64,000 nucleotides of DNA, taken from NCBI GenBank assembly GCA_013003535.1, contig JABDIY010000049.1, positions 62,001 to 126,000 on the forward strand, given 5' to 3'. The position numbers were made by a program, and so were the translations under genes. This stretch comes from Acidimicrobiales bacterium (GTDB lineage Bacteria; Actinomycetota; Acidimicrobiia; Acidimicrobiales; SZUA-35). Below the pieces are notes generated by a model that searched no databases, was not told the origin of the DNA, and worked only from the letters and a program-made list of their open reading frames with translations. Positions 27,301 through 33,999 of the stretch are shown piece after piece (positions within the stretch are counted from its first letter, which is position 1; the number at the start of each line of letters is the position of its first letter).

Positions 27301-27430
27301 CGCTGCGCAGTACAAGATCGGCGGTGGTGACAGCTCCGGTGGCGACACGAGAATTCTCGATGCACTCTTCGCCGAAGGAGGCGCGCAGGAAGCAGACTTG
27401 GCCCAAAACCTTCTTCCGATGCAAGAATAG
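24395..27430 (+). CDS. GH57 family lipoprotein with glucodextranase-like C-terminal module
   Basis: A 1011-residue predicted lipoprotein (LVASAC lipobox, Cys18). The GH57 catalytic domain spans about 60-560: it starts with the family mark WHQHQPNY (about 68-75), has the nucleophile Glu in GMWPGEGAVAQ (Glu320) and an acid/base-type Asp in LIIDGENAWENY (Asp442). GH57 enzymes act on alpha-glucans such as amylopectin or pullulan. From about residue 640 the C-terminus resembles the beta-sandwich modules found behind glucodextranase and amylopullulanase (YTYPTDNVFTPGSYDLLEV, FSFLFDAPIRNPWNSPTGLS). The N-terminal anchor plus an alpha-glucanase suggests surface degradation of starch or glycogen-like polymers. 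Confidence 0.88.
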   Translation: MKTLLTLLLTFTLVASACSSDDDSGTTASTPRPTTSNTEDEPVGQIDSEGELVIPEEDLPDIEVALIWHQHQPNYPEIDGSISRPWVRLHASKDYVDMASLIEEFPDLRLTINLTPVLMNQLVDLEAGANDIYENVARTPAEELTPTERRFLVDRFFDISSQIVERSDRYEDLRELRDTGGAFSDQDLRDLRTLFHLGWIDPEIVEENPTLKSLRDDDRGFTDQDTIAVLDAIDNLVAQVIPTHADLWNSGQLEVITSPLAHPILPLIADTDLARPGDPTAILPRANFREYGDAQLQVERGLARANELLGQTPNGMWPGEGAVAQAIMPIFAENGVSWVGTGEDVLAKSLDNGGFSRDANDTVIDAEVLYKPYRVATRQGDVNMFFRDLRLSDLIGFEYSGREAEEAADDLLTRINDIRIQLARGGVTADTDTTPLVTLIIDGENAWENYPNDGRDFLRAMYNRFTTTEWLKTTTPSEFLENHPDDVGELDEVFPAAWFSPNFATWIGEAEEARAWELLRSTRQDLRTAERRGTSTAAQLAVATDLMLSAEGSDWFWWYGDDQDSGDDRYFDRAYRELLGQVYDALGQARPRWVSVPIIPDPRVVPVSSSGEPVTVVIDGNPSDFADATTFDFTADGDVISRMAVAVDADRVGLYFDGGYENGMDLYLGTPGGTSRRGTTIDDRFVLGFDATHLIRWSEADGACISSTLAPESIIDSYPNQCDVIESALSASGLELAIPVETLGSLTVGDKVFIRIQTGSSLTPSAGPAEVPIPDIAGFTEIRVLPDPKNDDYGPGFYTYPTDNVFTPGSYDLLEVVVGESGEGADGDYVFSFLFDAPIRNPWNSPTGLSIQSIDLYLDYDPGAGTGAKALLDGRNAELGDNAGWEVALALEGWDRAIATPNPNGTYQENDTGINLTVRAEQGLVTARVAKASLPAGLNLERAGIAVAILSQEGFPSPGVRRVRDVAATAAQYKIGGGDSSGGDTRILDALFAEGGAQEADLAQNLLPMQE

Positions 27431-27498
27431 GCCACGAGGCGGTGCCAGGTTCTACTCGGTGCGGTCCCACCACCACCACTGGTGACCATGAGGCTGCC

Positions 27499-27520
27499 CG
27501 TTGGGCGATTTCACCCAACG
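27499..27520. other. Perfect 7-bp stem-loop between GH57 and the beta-helix gene
   Basis: CGTTGGG (27499-27505), 8-nt loop CGATTTCA, CCCAACG (27514-27520). No T-run follows. It lies about 70 nt after the GH57 stop and 95 nt before the next start, so it may end the GH57 transcript or be part of the leader of the next gene. Confidence 0.4.
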
Positions 27521-27614
27521 AGGACGGAGAGAATCGGTCGGTTCAGGATCGCCCTACGGCTAGTTTCGAATGCAGCGGATCACGGCACACTCACGTAAGG
27601 GCAATTCGATTCAA

Positions 27615-29303
27615 ATGACTCAAAAGGTACTTCGGTTCTTCGGCGCGCTTCTACTAGCCAGCACCTTGCTTATGGGAACTATTCCCGCTGCGGAGGCGGA
27701 AACCGGCCGGGACCTCTTCGTGTCACCTTCAGGCAGCGATTCCAATACTGGGACGGCGTCCAGTCAAGCGTGGCGCTCATTGCAGTTTGCCAGTGACCAG
27801 CTGGTTGCGGGCGACACGCTCTGGGTCATGGGTGGCAACTACAAAGGGTTCAGCATGGGACCGCGAGGCCGAAGCGACGCATGGATCCGCATCGTGAATT
27901 ATCCTGGGGCCAACCCAGTTGTCGACGGCGATGAGGGTAGCGGGCTCGAGATCAACGATGCCTCCTACGTAGAGGTGCGGGGACTGGAGTTCAGGGGCGA
28001 CGCAGACCGCAATCAGAACCCCCACGCCATCGGCATGTTGATCACCGGCAACTCCCATCATCTACGGTTCGTCAACAATGTGGTCCACCACTTCGGAGCC
28101 GGTGGAATCATCACCTACCACAGCGGTGACCATCTGGAGTTCTATCACAACACGATCCACAGCAATGCCAACTGGAACCCTGACCAGCATTCCGGAATGT
28201 CGATGTTGGGATTGGTGGACGACGGGGATGGACCCGACGCATATGGTTACAACAACTACGTTGTCGGCAACCTGATCTACAACAATGAGGTGCTGGTCAA
28301 AACCGACCAGTTCGGGGGCGGAACCCGTATCACCGACGGGAATTGTTTCGTGATCGATGTGACCCTGGAGAGCGGGTACCAAGGTCGAACGCTTTTCGGC
28401 AGCAACATCTGTGTAGACAACGGCGGGCGCGGGACCCAGGCCTACAGAAGCGCCCGCCTCGACGTTGTGAACAACACCTTCTACCACAACATGCGCTCAC
28501 TCGACGTGGCCCGGATCGGGTCCGAGGTCATGGCCTATGACAGCCACGACGTCCGGTTCGCCAACAACCTCATCATTTCATTTTTTTTTTTTGTAACGGT
28601 GACCACCGTGATCTACACCCAGATCGCTTACCAGAACAACCTCACCGTCGGCAACCGCACCGCAACAACGCACTCCAGCGATCGCCATCTTGCCCTGGGC
28701 ACTCCGGTTCTCATCAACGGATCGGTGAACGCTGGTATCAACACCGTCGAAAGCTTCACGCCTCGGGCCGATAGTGCCGCCGTCGACGGCGGCAGTGCCA
28801 GCTACACCGCAGCGTTGCTGGTTGACTTCGCCGGCAATTCACGACAGGCGGGTTCGGCCCCTGATAACGGGGCGGTGGAGCGAGGGGCAACCGCTGCCGC
28901 CAATTGGCCGTGGAACTCCGATCTACCTGCTCCCAGTTCCACCGGATCTTCGGGTCAACCAGCTCCAACGATTCAACCAACCGAAGCCCGGGTACAGGCC
29001 GTTGGCCGGCTCTACAGCGCCGCGTTCCTCCGAGCGCCCGACGCGCGAGGGCTTCAGTATTGGTCAACGGTTGACGCCCGCCTCGTGGACATCGCTTATG
29101 CGTTCTCGATCAGTGACGAGTTCAAGAACACCTACGGCGTACTGAGCAACGAAGGCTTTGTGGACCGGATGTATCGGAACGTGCTGCAACGCCCGGCCGA
29201 TGCCAATGGTGCGGCGTACTGGAACAACCTGATGACCAACGGTCTGAGCCGGGCCGAGGTCTTGCTCTACTTCTCCGATTCTGCGGAGTACCGGAACCAG
29301 TAA
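27615..29303 (+). CDS. Secreted parallel beta-helix protein with C-terminal DUF4214 repeats
   Basis: A 562-residue exported protein. I chose ATG 27615 (MTQKVLRFFGALLLAS), which gives a clean signal peptide cleaved after AEA at about 28; the track starts 45 nt earlier. The central part (about 33-430) starts with DLFVSPSGSDSNTGTASSQAWRS, as in right-handed beta-helix proteins (polysaccharide lyase-like), and has many Asn-rich turns (HHLRFVNNVVHHFG, LEFYHNTIHSN). The last 110 residues contain two DUF4214 units (AFLRAPDARGLQYW, VLQRPADANGAAYW). The coding sequence holds a 12-T tract that reads FFFF in the middle of the helix, an unlikely composition there. Confidence 0.82.
   Translation: MTQKVLRFFGALLLASTLLMGTIPAAEAETGRDLFVSPSGSDSNTGTASSQAWRSLQFASDQLVAGDTLWVMGGNYKGFSMGPRGRSDAWIRIVNYPGANPVVDGDEGSGLEINDASYVEVRGLEFRGDADRNQNPHAIGMLITGNSHHLRFVNNVVHHFGAGGIITYHSGDHLEFYHNTIHSNANWNPDQHSGMSMLGLVDDGDGPDAYGYNNYVVGNLIYNNEVLVKTDQFGGGTRITDGNCFVIDVTLESGYQGRTLFGSNICVDNGGRGTQAYRSARLDVVNNTFYHNMRSLDVARIGSEVMAYDSHDVRFANNLIISFFFFVTVTTVIYTQIAYQNNLTVGNRTATTHSSDRHLALGTPVLINGSVNAGINTVESFTPRADSAAVDGGSASYTAALLVDFAGNSRQAGSAPDNGAVERGATAAANWPWNSDLPAPSSTGSSGQPAPTIQPTEARVQAVGRLYSAAFLRAPDARGLQYWSTVDARLVDIAYAFSISDEFKNTYGVLSNEGFVDRMYRNVLQRPADANGAAYWNNLMTNGLSRAEVLLYFSDSAEYRNQ
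28581..28592 (+). repeat. Poly-T tract (12 T) inside a coding sequence
   Basis: Twelve consecutive T in a GC-rich gene, in frame as TTT x4 (residues about 323-326). It sits between NNLIIS and VTVTTVIY. Loss or gain of one or two T would shift the frame and remove the DUF4214 end. It may be a slippage site or an assembly error. Confidence 0.9.
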
Positions 29304-29374
29304 GCCGGCCCTCGGCACGAACCCTGTCATACCCCTCGGTCATACTCCTAGTAGTGGAAACCCAGGAGTGGCAG

Positions 29375-29770
29375 ATGCACACCAAACAAGACCTGAACTT
29401 GATAGAAACCCAGGCCAACGCTATGAGCTTCGCCGCTATCGGTCGCGTCTTGACCGACCAAGCGCTGACCTTGGGAGTTTCCGCACCAAGTTTTCGTAGC
29501 CCGCCTCGTATCCCCGGGGTGCGCCGTTCGGTTACCCGTAACCGTGACGGCTCCATCACAGTTTCTGTGATCGTCTCACGGCGGCCCCTCAGCGCCGTTG
29601 TAGCCGACATGATCGACGGAATCGTTCTCACCTCCGGGCTGAAGGCAGATGAGGCCCGATCCCTCTATGACAAACTGTGGACCACCAGCCACCGCTGGCT
29701 CCTCGGAGACGCTCTTCCCGCTCGGGCCGCACCGCTCCCGGGAGCGCCCACGTTGCGGGCGGTAGCGTAG
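29375..29770 (+). CDS. Unknown small protein preceding a RecB-like nuclease
   Basis: A 131-residue soluble protein of unknown family. I prefer ATG 29375 (MHTKQDLNL) because AGGAG lies 6 nt upstream (the track uses a GTG 21 nt earlier). It has helical ends and a middle with beta character (RSVTRNRDGSITVSVIVSRRP). It has no cysteines and no signal peptide. The next gene starts 6 nt after its stop, so it likely works with or is made with the PD-(D/E)XK protein. Confidence 0.7.
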   Translation: MHTKQDLNLIETQANAMSFAAIGRVLTDQALTLGVSAPSFRSPPRIPGVRRSVTRNRDGSITVSVIVSRRPLSAVVADMIDGIVLTSGLKADEARSLYDKLWTTSHRWLLGDALPARAAPLPGAPTLRAVA

Positions 29771-29776
29771 GCGACC

Positions 29777-30700
29777 ATGGAATCAGTCGCCCTCAACGTG
29801 GCCCAGCAACGGGTCCTCGACGAGCTCGGATCAGTCGAACGCCCATCGTTCGAGCCGTCGCTCCAAGCGGAGTTACGCGCGGAACTCCAGGATGCGTTCA
29901 CTCCGATGGCGACGGTTGTCACCGAGGACGATGACCTCTTCGTCTCCAAGCGAGCACTCGGAATGGTGTTGTCGTGCGAGCAACACTACGTGTGCGACCG
30001 TGACGACGAGTTCACCTGGAGTGTCCCCACCGCCCAGGGAACCGTGGCCCACAAAGCGATCGAGCTGCTGGTTGGTTTCCGTGGGGAACCTACACCGCTA
30101 GACCTCATCGAGGCCGCCTTGGCTCGGCTCGAGAACGATCGATCAATCGGCGACTTTCTCCTTGGCCTATCCGAAGCGGAGCGGGCCGATCTCGTGGCCG
30201 GCTGCAATGACCAGGTCGCCGGTTTCATGGAGTCATTTCCACCGTTGCGCCGGCAGTGGCGTCCCGTTACAGAGGCCCGCGTCCGGGCCAGTTTTCTGGG
30301 AGGCGCCCTGCAGTTGGGAGGCAAGGTTGATCTGCAGCTGGGGTACGCCCGCGGTCAAGAGGCCGGCAAGGTCATCATCGATCTCAAGACCGGGCGGGTC
30401 CATCGGACCCATGTAGATGACCTCCGGTTCTATGCGCTGGTGGAGACGCTGAAGCACGGGGTGCCACCCCGACTTCTCGTGAGTTATTACCTCGATGCTG
30501 CTGCCCCCCATACCGAGGCGGTCACCGAAGACATTCTTTGGGCGGCAGCCCAGCGGACCGCCGAAGGCGTCGCTCGGCTCGTGGAGCTGCGTCAGCCTGA
30601 CGCCAAGCCCACCCGAACCCCCAGCGGCTCGTGCACCTTCTGTCCCCTCAATACCAGTTGTGAACCGGGGCGGGATTTTCTAAAGAACCGGGACCGCTGA
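29777..30700 (+). CDS. PD-(D/E)XK nuclease, Cas4/RecB-like with a probable 4Fe-4S cluster
   Basis: A 307-residue protein with the RecB/Cas4 nuclease layout. In order: a first cysteine in LSCEQHYVC (Cys67, with Cys73 nearby), the motif I His in GTVAHKA (His92), motif II Asp in GGKVDLQL (Asp185), motif III IIDLKTG (Asp202, Lys204), a following helix DDLRFYALVE, and the C-terminal cysteines CTFCPLNTSC (Cys286, 289, 295). Four cysteines in this arrangement usually hold an iron-sulphur cluster, as in Cas4, AddB and Dna2. No cas genes or CRISPR array are near, so a general repair role is more likely. Partner of the small gene upstream. Confidence 0.85.
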   Translation: MESVALNVAQQRVLDELGSVERPSFEPSLQAELRAELQDAFTPMATVVTEDDDLFVSKRALGMVLSCEQHYVCDRDDEFTWSVPTAQGTVAHKAIELLVGFRGEPTPLDLIEAALARLENDRSIGDFLLGLSEAERADLVAGCNDQVAGFMESFPPLRRQWRPVTEARVRASFLGGALQLGGKVDLQLGYARGQEAGKVIIDLKTGRVHRTHVDDLRFYALVETLKHGVPPRLLVSYYLDAAAPHTEAVTEDILWAAAQRTAEGVARLVELRQPDAKPTRTPSGSCTFCPLNTSCEPGRDFLKNRDR

Positions 30701-30703
30701 GGG

Positions 30704-31765
30704 TCACTTCGCTGTCCGGTGGGGGTGCAACTGGCCATCCATCGGTTCGTCCTGTTGCCCATAGCGCCGCTGGAAGAGCAACCAGGCTCCGGCGCCGGCC
30801 AGGATCGGTAACCACAAGGAAACGATGCGATAGGCCAGCGTGGCTAACAACGCGTCGCCTTTCGTGATGCCGCTCAGCACCAGCATGTAGGTCATTCCGG
30901 TCTCGACGAACCCGAAACCGCCCGGGGTGACCGGAATCATGGACAGCACAGCACCGGTGGTGTAGGCGAGGAGCACGAGCGACAGACGAGGATCGGCTCC
31001 AACCGCAACGAGCGCCGTAACGAGCACCAAGTAGTCAAATACCCAATTGAGTGCGGCAGCGACGACGGCACGCAACCAGTTGTTGCCGACCGCTCCCACC
31101 ATCTTGTCGCGCTCTCGGACCAGCATGCGAGGATCCATGGACCAGTCCCGTCGGCTCGCCGAGGCGGCAACGGCAACGATTCGGCTCAGAACGATGCCAA
31201 GCCGGAGGAGCGGCCGGGTGGTCCGGACCGAGAGAACCCCTATTCCCACTAACAAAGGGAAGAGCACTCCTCCGGCCAGTACCGCCGGAACCAGGCTTTC
31301 CGGGATCGGAGCCCCCGCCAGGGCCAACGCCATCCCAGCGGCCGGGAAAGCGGCCAGGGCTGTGGTGGAGAGCCCGCTGGTAGCCGCCAACGCGGCGCCG
31401 GCTTGACCTGCGGTCGTTCCACTAACTGACAGCATCCGGTAGAGAACGGCGCCACCCACGGCCGCTCCTCCAGGAACGATTCGGCTGGCTCCGTTGGAAG
31501 CCAGTTGGCTCGTGGACGCCACAAACCAGGAGACGCTGGGCAGAACCAGCCGGGTCAGCCACCAGAGGAATCCGAAGCTACAGATTTCCAGAGCGATCAT
31601 CAAGATGAACCAGCGTCGATTGATCCTTACCAATTCGGGTGCAGAGTTGAGGAGCTCCAGAATATTGGGGGCGAAATAGTAGAGCGAAAGCATGCCCACG
31701 AACGCCACCACGCCTCTTCGGACCAACGCCCCTCCGGGGAAAGGACCCGGTGCAGAAAGGTTCAC
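30704..31765 (-). CDS. Flippase-like / LPG synthase TM-region family membrane protein
   Basis: A 353-residue protein with about eight membrane helices. It belongs to the UPF0104 (lysylphosphatidylglycerol synthase transmembrane region, AglD2/flippase-like) family, shown by the SNGASRIVPGGAAVGGAVLYRML segment and by the later IPVTPGGFGFVETG motif, both highly typical. It lacks the soluble aminoacyl-transfer domain of MprF, so a lipid- or glycolipid-related transport role is likely. Its start overlaps the stop of maf by 4 nt, so the two genes are coupled. Confidence 0.85.
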   Translation of the reverse strand: MNLSAPGPFPGGALVRRGVVAFVGMLSLYYFAPNILELLNSAPELVRINRRWFILMIALEICSFGFLWWLTRLVLPSVSWFVASTSQLASNGASRIVPGGAAVGGAVLYRMLSVSGTTAGQAGAALAATSGLSTTALAAFPAAGMALALAGAPIPESLVPAVLAGGVLFPLLVGIGVLSVRTTRPLLRLGIVLSRIVAVAASASRRDWSMDPRMLVRERDKMVGAVGNNWLRAVVAAALNWVFDYLVLVTALVAVGADPRLSLVLLAYTTGAVLSMIPVTPGGFGFVETGMTYMLVLSGITKGDALLATLAYRIVSLWLPILAGAGAWLLFQRRYGQQDEPMDGQLHPHRTAK

Positions 31766-32379
31766 GCCACACCCGTCACGAAGGAACGGAGCGGATAACC
31801 AAAGCCACTGAGCATCGTCTCGACCAACGGGACGGGTAGACCGACCACCCCAGCGTGGTTTCCCTCGATCCGATCCACGAACAAACTGCCGAGCCCCTGG
31901 ATTGCGTAAGCACCGGCCTTTCCAAAAGGTTCACCTGAGGCCAGGTACCACCTGATGTCGTCGGCGGTGAGTTCTCTCATCCAGACGGTGGTGACGGCTA
32001 CCGCCGATCGCAGCTCGCCGCCAAGTTCAACCACGGCGACGCCGCTCACCACCTCATGCGATCGCCCGCTCAGCAGCTGCAGCATCCTCACGACGCTGGC
32101 ATCATCCTCCGGTTTGCCAAGAACCTGGCCATCCACCAACACTTCCGTGTCGCCGCCCAACACGAACGTCGGAACGCCGGTTGGCCGGCGATTCTCAGCT
32201 ACGTGCATCGCTTTGGTACGGGCAAGACGCTCCACCAGGTGGGCGGCGGATTCGCCGGGCCGGACCTCCTCGTCGATTTCCGCCGCCACAACGATCGGCG
32301 TGACGCCTGCAAGTTTCAGCAGGTCCAAGCGGCGCGAGGAAGCTGACGCCAAGATCAGGAGCGGAGGAGATCCTGTCAT
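31762..32379 (-). CDS. maf: Maf family nucleotide pyrophosphatase
   Basis: A 205-residue house-cleaning pyrophosphatase (dTTP/UTP or m7GTP hydrolase). The N-terminal LILASASSRRLDLLKLAG, FVLGGDTEVLVDG with the catalytic Asp, GKPEDDAS and AYAIQGLGSLFVDRIEGNHAGVVGLP are all family marks. I chose ATG 32379 (MTGSPPLLILA); the track uses a GTG three codons earlier. The start codon lies on the same four bases (CATG) as the start codon of the divergent neighbour. Confidence 0.95.
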   Translation of the reverse strand: MTGSPPLLILASASSRRLDLLKLAGVTPIVVAAEIDEEVRPGESAAHLVERLARTKAMHVAENRRPTGVPTFVLGGDTEVLVDGQVLGKPEDDASVVRMLQLLSGRSHEVVSGVAVVELGGELRSAVAVTTVWMRELTADDIRWYLASGEPFGKAGAYAIQGLGSLFVDRIEGNHAGVVGLPVPLVETMLSGFGYPLRSFVTGVA

Positions 32380-32791
32380 GGCTTCCACTGTAAGAAAACG
32401 GCCTCAGTTCTGGACAGCAATTGCCGATGTTTCTGGCATGGGACATTTTGACCAATCCTCGGCGTCCTGGATTGACATCCCGGTCTCCGCAAACGATCCG
32501 GCGGGTTCAGCATTGCTGACCCATTTCTTGAATGAGAATCACTTCGCGTTCGAGCAGTCCCGACGGTTCTTTTCCATCCCTGTCTCGGAGGCGGATCGAC
32601 TCGAGAGCCGGGTGGAATTGTGGGCATTCAGACATGAGATGCCCCCGGACGACCGGGTAGAGCATTCCTTGGACGGCAAACTGCGGGAACTGGGCGAAAT
32701 CGTCTTGTTGGCGATCGCCGCCGCAAAGGCCAACGTTGCGCCGAACGACGTCCCCGCCGCGGGCATCGATCTCACTCGCAACCGCCAGTAA
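32378..32791 (+). CDS. Unknown small protein divergent from maf
   Basis: A 137-residue protein of unknown family. The ATG at 32378 has a strong GGAGGAG about 9 nt upstream, inside the 5' end of maf; the track ORF is longer but would run far into maf on the other strand. The sequence has SASWIDIPVSANDPAGS, then an alpha-helical C-terminus (RELGEIVLLAIAAAKAN). No signal peptide. Its start overlaps that of maf, so the two cannot both have ordinary upstream leaders without overlapping. Confidence 0.7.
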   Translation: MASTVRKRPQFWTAIADVSGMGHFDQSSASWIDIPVSANDPAGSALLTHFLNENHFAFEQSRRFFSIPVSEADRLESRVELWAFRHEMPPDDRVEHSLDGKLRELGEIVLLAIAAAKANVAPNDVPAAGIDLTRNRQ

Positions 32792-32824
32792 GGTCCAGCT
32801 CAGGGACTACTGGCGCCGCCAGCT

Positions 32825-33442
32825 TCAGAGCCAGTTGGCGGAAAGGTCGACGGCTCGATCGGCCCACTCCTCGGCGGTGATCGCAAATCGTTCGTGGTCT
32901 TCCCACGTGCCGTTGATCTCGAGGTATCTCTGGGCGACGCCTTCGCTTCGCAGCTCTAATTTCTCCACCACCCGTAGTGATCGAAGGTTGCGAGGCACGA
33001 TGGCGATCTGGACCCGATGCAAATCGAGCGAGTCGAAGGCGAACTGCAATGCCAGCACCACCGATTCCGGGACATAGGCGTTGCCAGCGCGAGCCTGATC
33101 TATCCAGTAACCCAAGTAGGCGTTTTGGAAAGCCCCTCGTTGCACCGAGTTGAGGTTGATTTCCCCGATGAAGTGACCGCCCAGGAATATCCCGAAGCCG
33201 TAGCCGGTGCCCATTTGCCAGCTGCGATCCCGACTGTGACAGCGCAATGCGAAAGCGCTTCTGTCGACGGTGAGATCAGGAGCGTTCGGCGGGCTGGATG
33301 GCTCCCAGACGGTGAGCCATTCGTGGTTGCGCCGACGAACCGCCGACCACTGCGAGAAGTCATCCGGGCGTAATGGTCGGAGCAGCAGACGGCGGCCGAG
33401 CAAACTTGTTTGCGGGGAGGGTGGACGAGCGGTTGTGGTCAT
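32825..33442 (-). CDS. GNAT acetyltransferase, RimJ/RimL type
   Basis: A 205-residue N-acetyltransferase. RRLLLRPLRPDDFSQWSAVR at the N-terminus, FIGEINLNSVQRGAFQNAYLGYWIDQARAGNAYVPESVVLAL in the middle and LHRVQIAIVPRNLRSLRVVEKLELRSEGVAQRYLEINGTWEDHERFAIT in the final third fit the RimJ/RimL group, which acetylates N-termini of ribosomal proteins or other targets. The start overlaps the previous gene stop by 4 nt. In conserved actinobacterial order, a RimJ gene is not a usual part of the eno-ppx run. Confidence 0.88.
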   Translation of the reverse strand: MTTTARPPSPQTSLLGRRLLLRPLRPDDFSQWSAVRRRNHEWLTVWEPSSPPNAPDLTVDRSAFALRCHSRDRSWQMGTGYGFGIFLGGHFIGEINLNSVQRGAFQNAYLGYWIDQARAGNAYVPESVVLALQFAFDSLDLHRVQIAIVPRNLRSLRVVEKLELRSEGVAQRYLEINGTWEDHERFAITAEEWADRAVDLSANWL

Positions 33443-33999
33443 GGTGTGTCTCCGCTGCCGGCTACCACAACGCTCTTCAAGCCGAAACGCCGATAGGCGC
33501 CCACCACCAGGCAGCAGCCTCCGACAATCGTTGGACCCCGTTCGGCGGTGAGACCAGGGTTGTGGAGTCTATTCTCCAGCGACTCGGTGGCAAGAGTACG
33601 AAAGACGTCTTCAGCGGCCGCCCGGGTGAGCTCAAACCCACTCACGGCGGCGGCATCATAGGGCTGCGCGCCCAATTCGACCGCAGCGATGGTCTGGAAA
33701 ATCGGTCCAACTCCCAACACTGTGCCGTCGCGGAATGTCATATCTAGCACGGTACGGCCATCGTCAGGGCTGGCGTCAACCCCCAGTACTCGTGCGAGAT
33801 CATCGAGGTGTAACTCGATGACGGAGAGCAACGCCGAGAGCTCCTCCGGCCGAGGGGGATCGCTGGTAAGGAAGTCGTCGGTCACGTTCTGATAGCCCAT
33901 CGGGAAGACGAACGGTGACGCCGCCAGTGGGCTTACGCCGACGGGAGTAAATGTTGTGAATTGCTCGCCGGGTTCAAAGAGCATTCGTGGCTCGGTCAT
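33439..33999 (-). CDS. Ppx/GppA-like protein lacking the N-terminal half
   Basis: A 186-residue protein that looks like the C-terminal half of an exopolyphosphatase/GppA ASKHA phosphatase. SPFVFPMGYQNVTDDFLTSDPPRPEEL matches the region in which the family has its SLPIGxVRLTExFL-DPP stretch. LGVGPIFQTIAAVELGAQPYD matches the second-domain phosphate-loop area, and LTRAAAEDVFRTLA, NPGLTAERGPTIVGGC match the VLP-AL-PGL-R-DVI stretch. The DIGGGSTE nucleotide-binding motif and the whole first ASKHA lobe are absent. The gene is complete in frame and its start overlaps the upstream stop, so it is a short gene, not an obvious frameshift. Catalysis is doubtful. Confidence 0.6.
   Translation of the reverse strand: MTEPRMLFEPGEQFTTFTPVGVSPLAASPFVFPMGYQNVTDDFLTSDPPRPEELSALLSVIELHLDDLARVLGVDASPDDGRTVLDMTFRDGTVLGVGPIFQTIAAVELGAQPYDAAAVSGFELTRAAAEDVFRTLATESLENRLHNPGLTAERGPTIVGGCCLVVGAYRRFGLKSVVVAGSGDTP

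Noticed and set aside
29777-30700. The Cas4-like nuclease as part of a CRISPR system
   Set aside because: No repeat-spacer array or other cas gene in the window; Cas4-like nucleases also occur alone.
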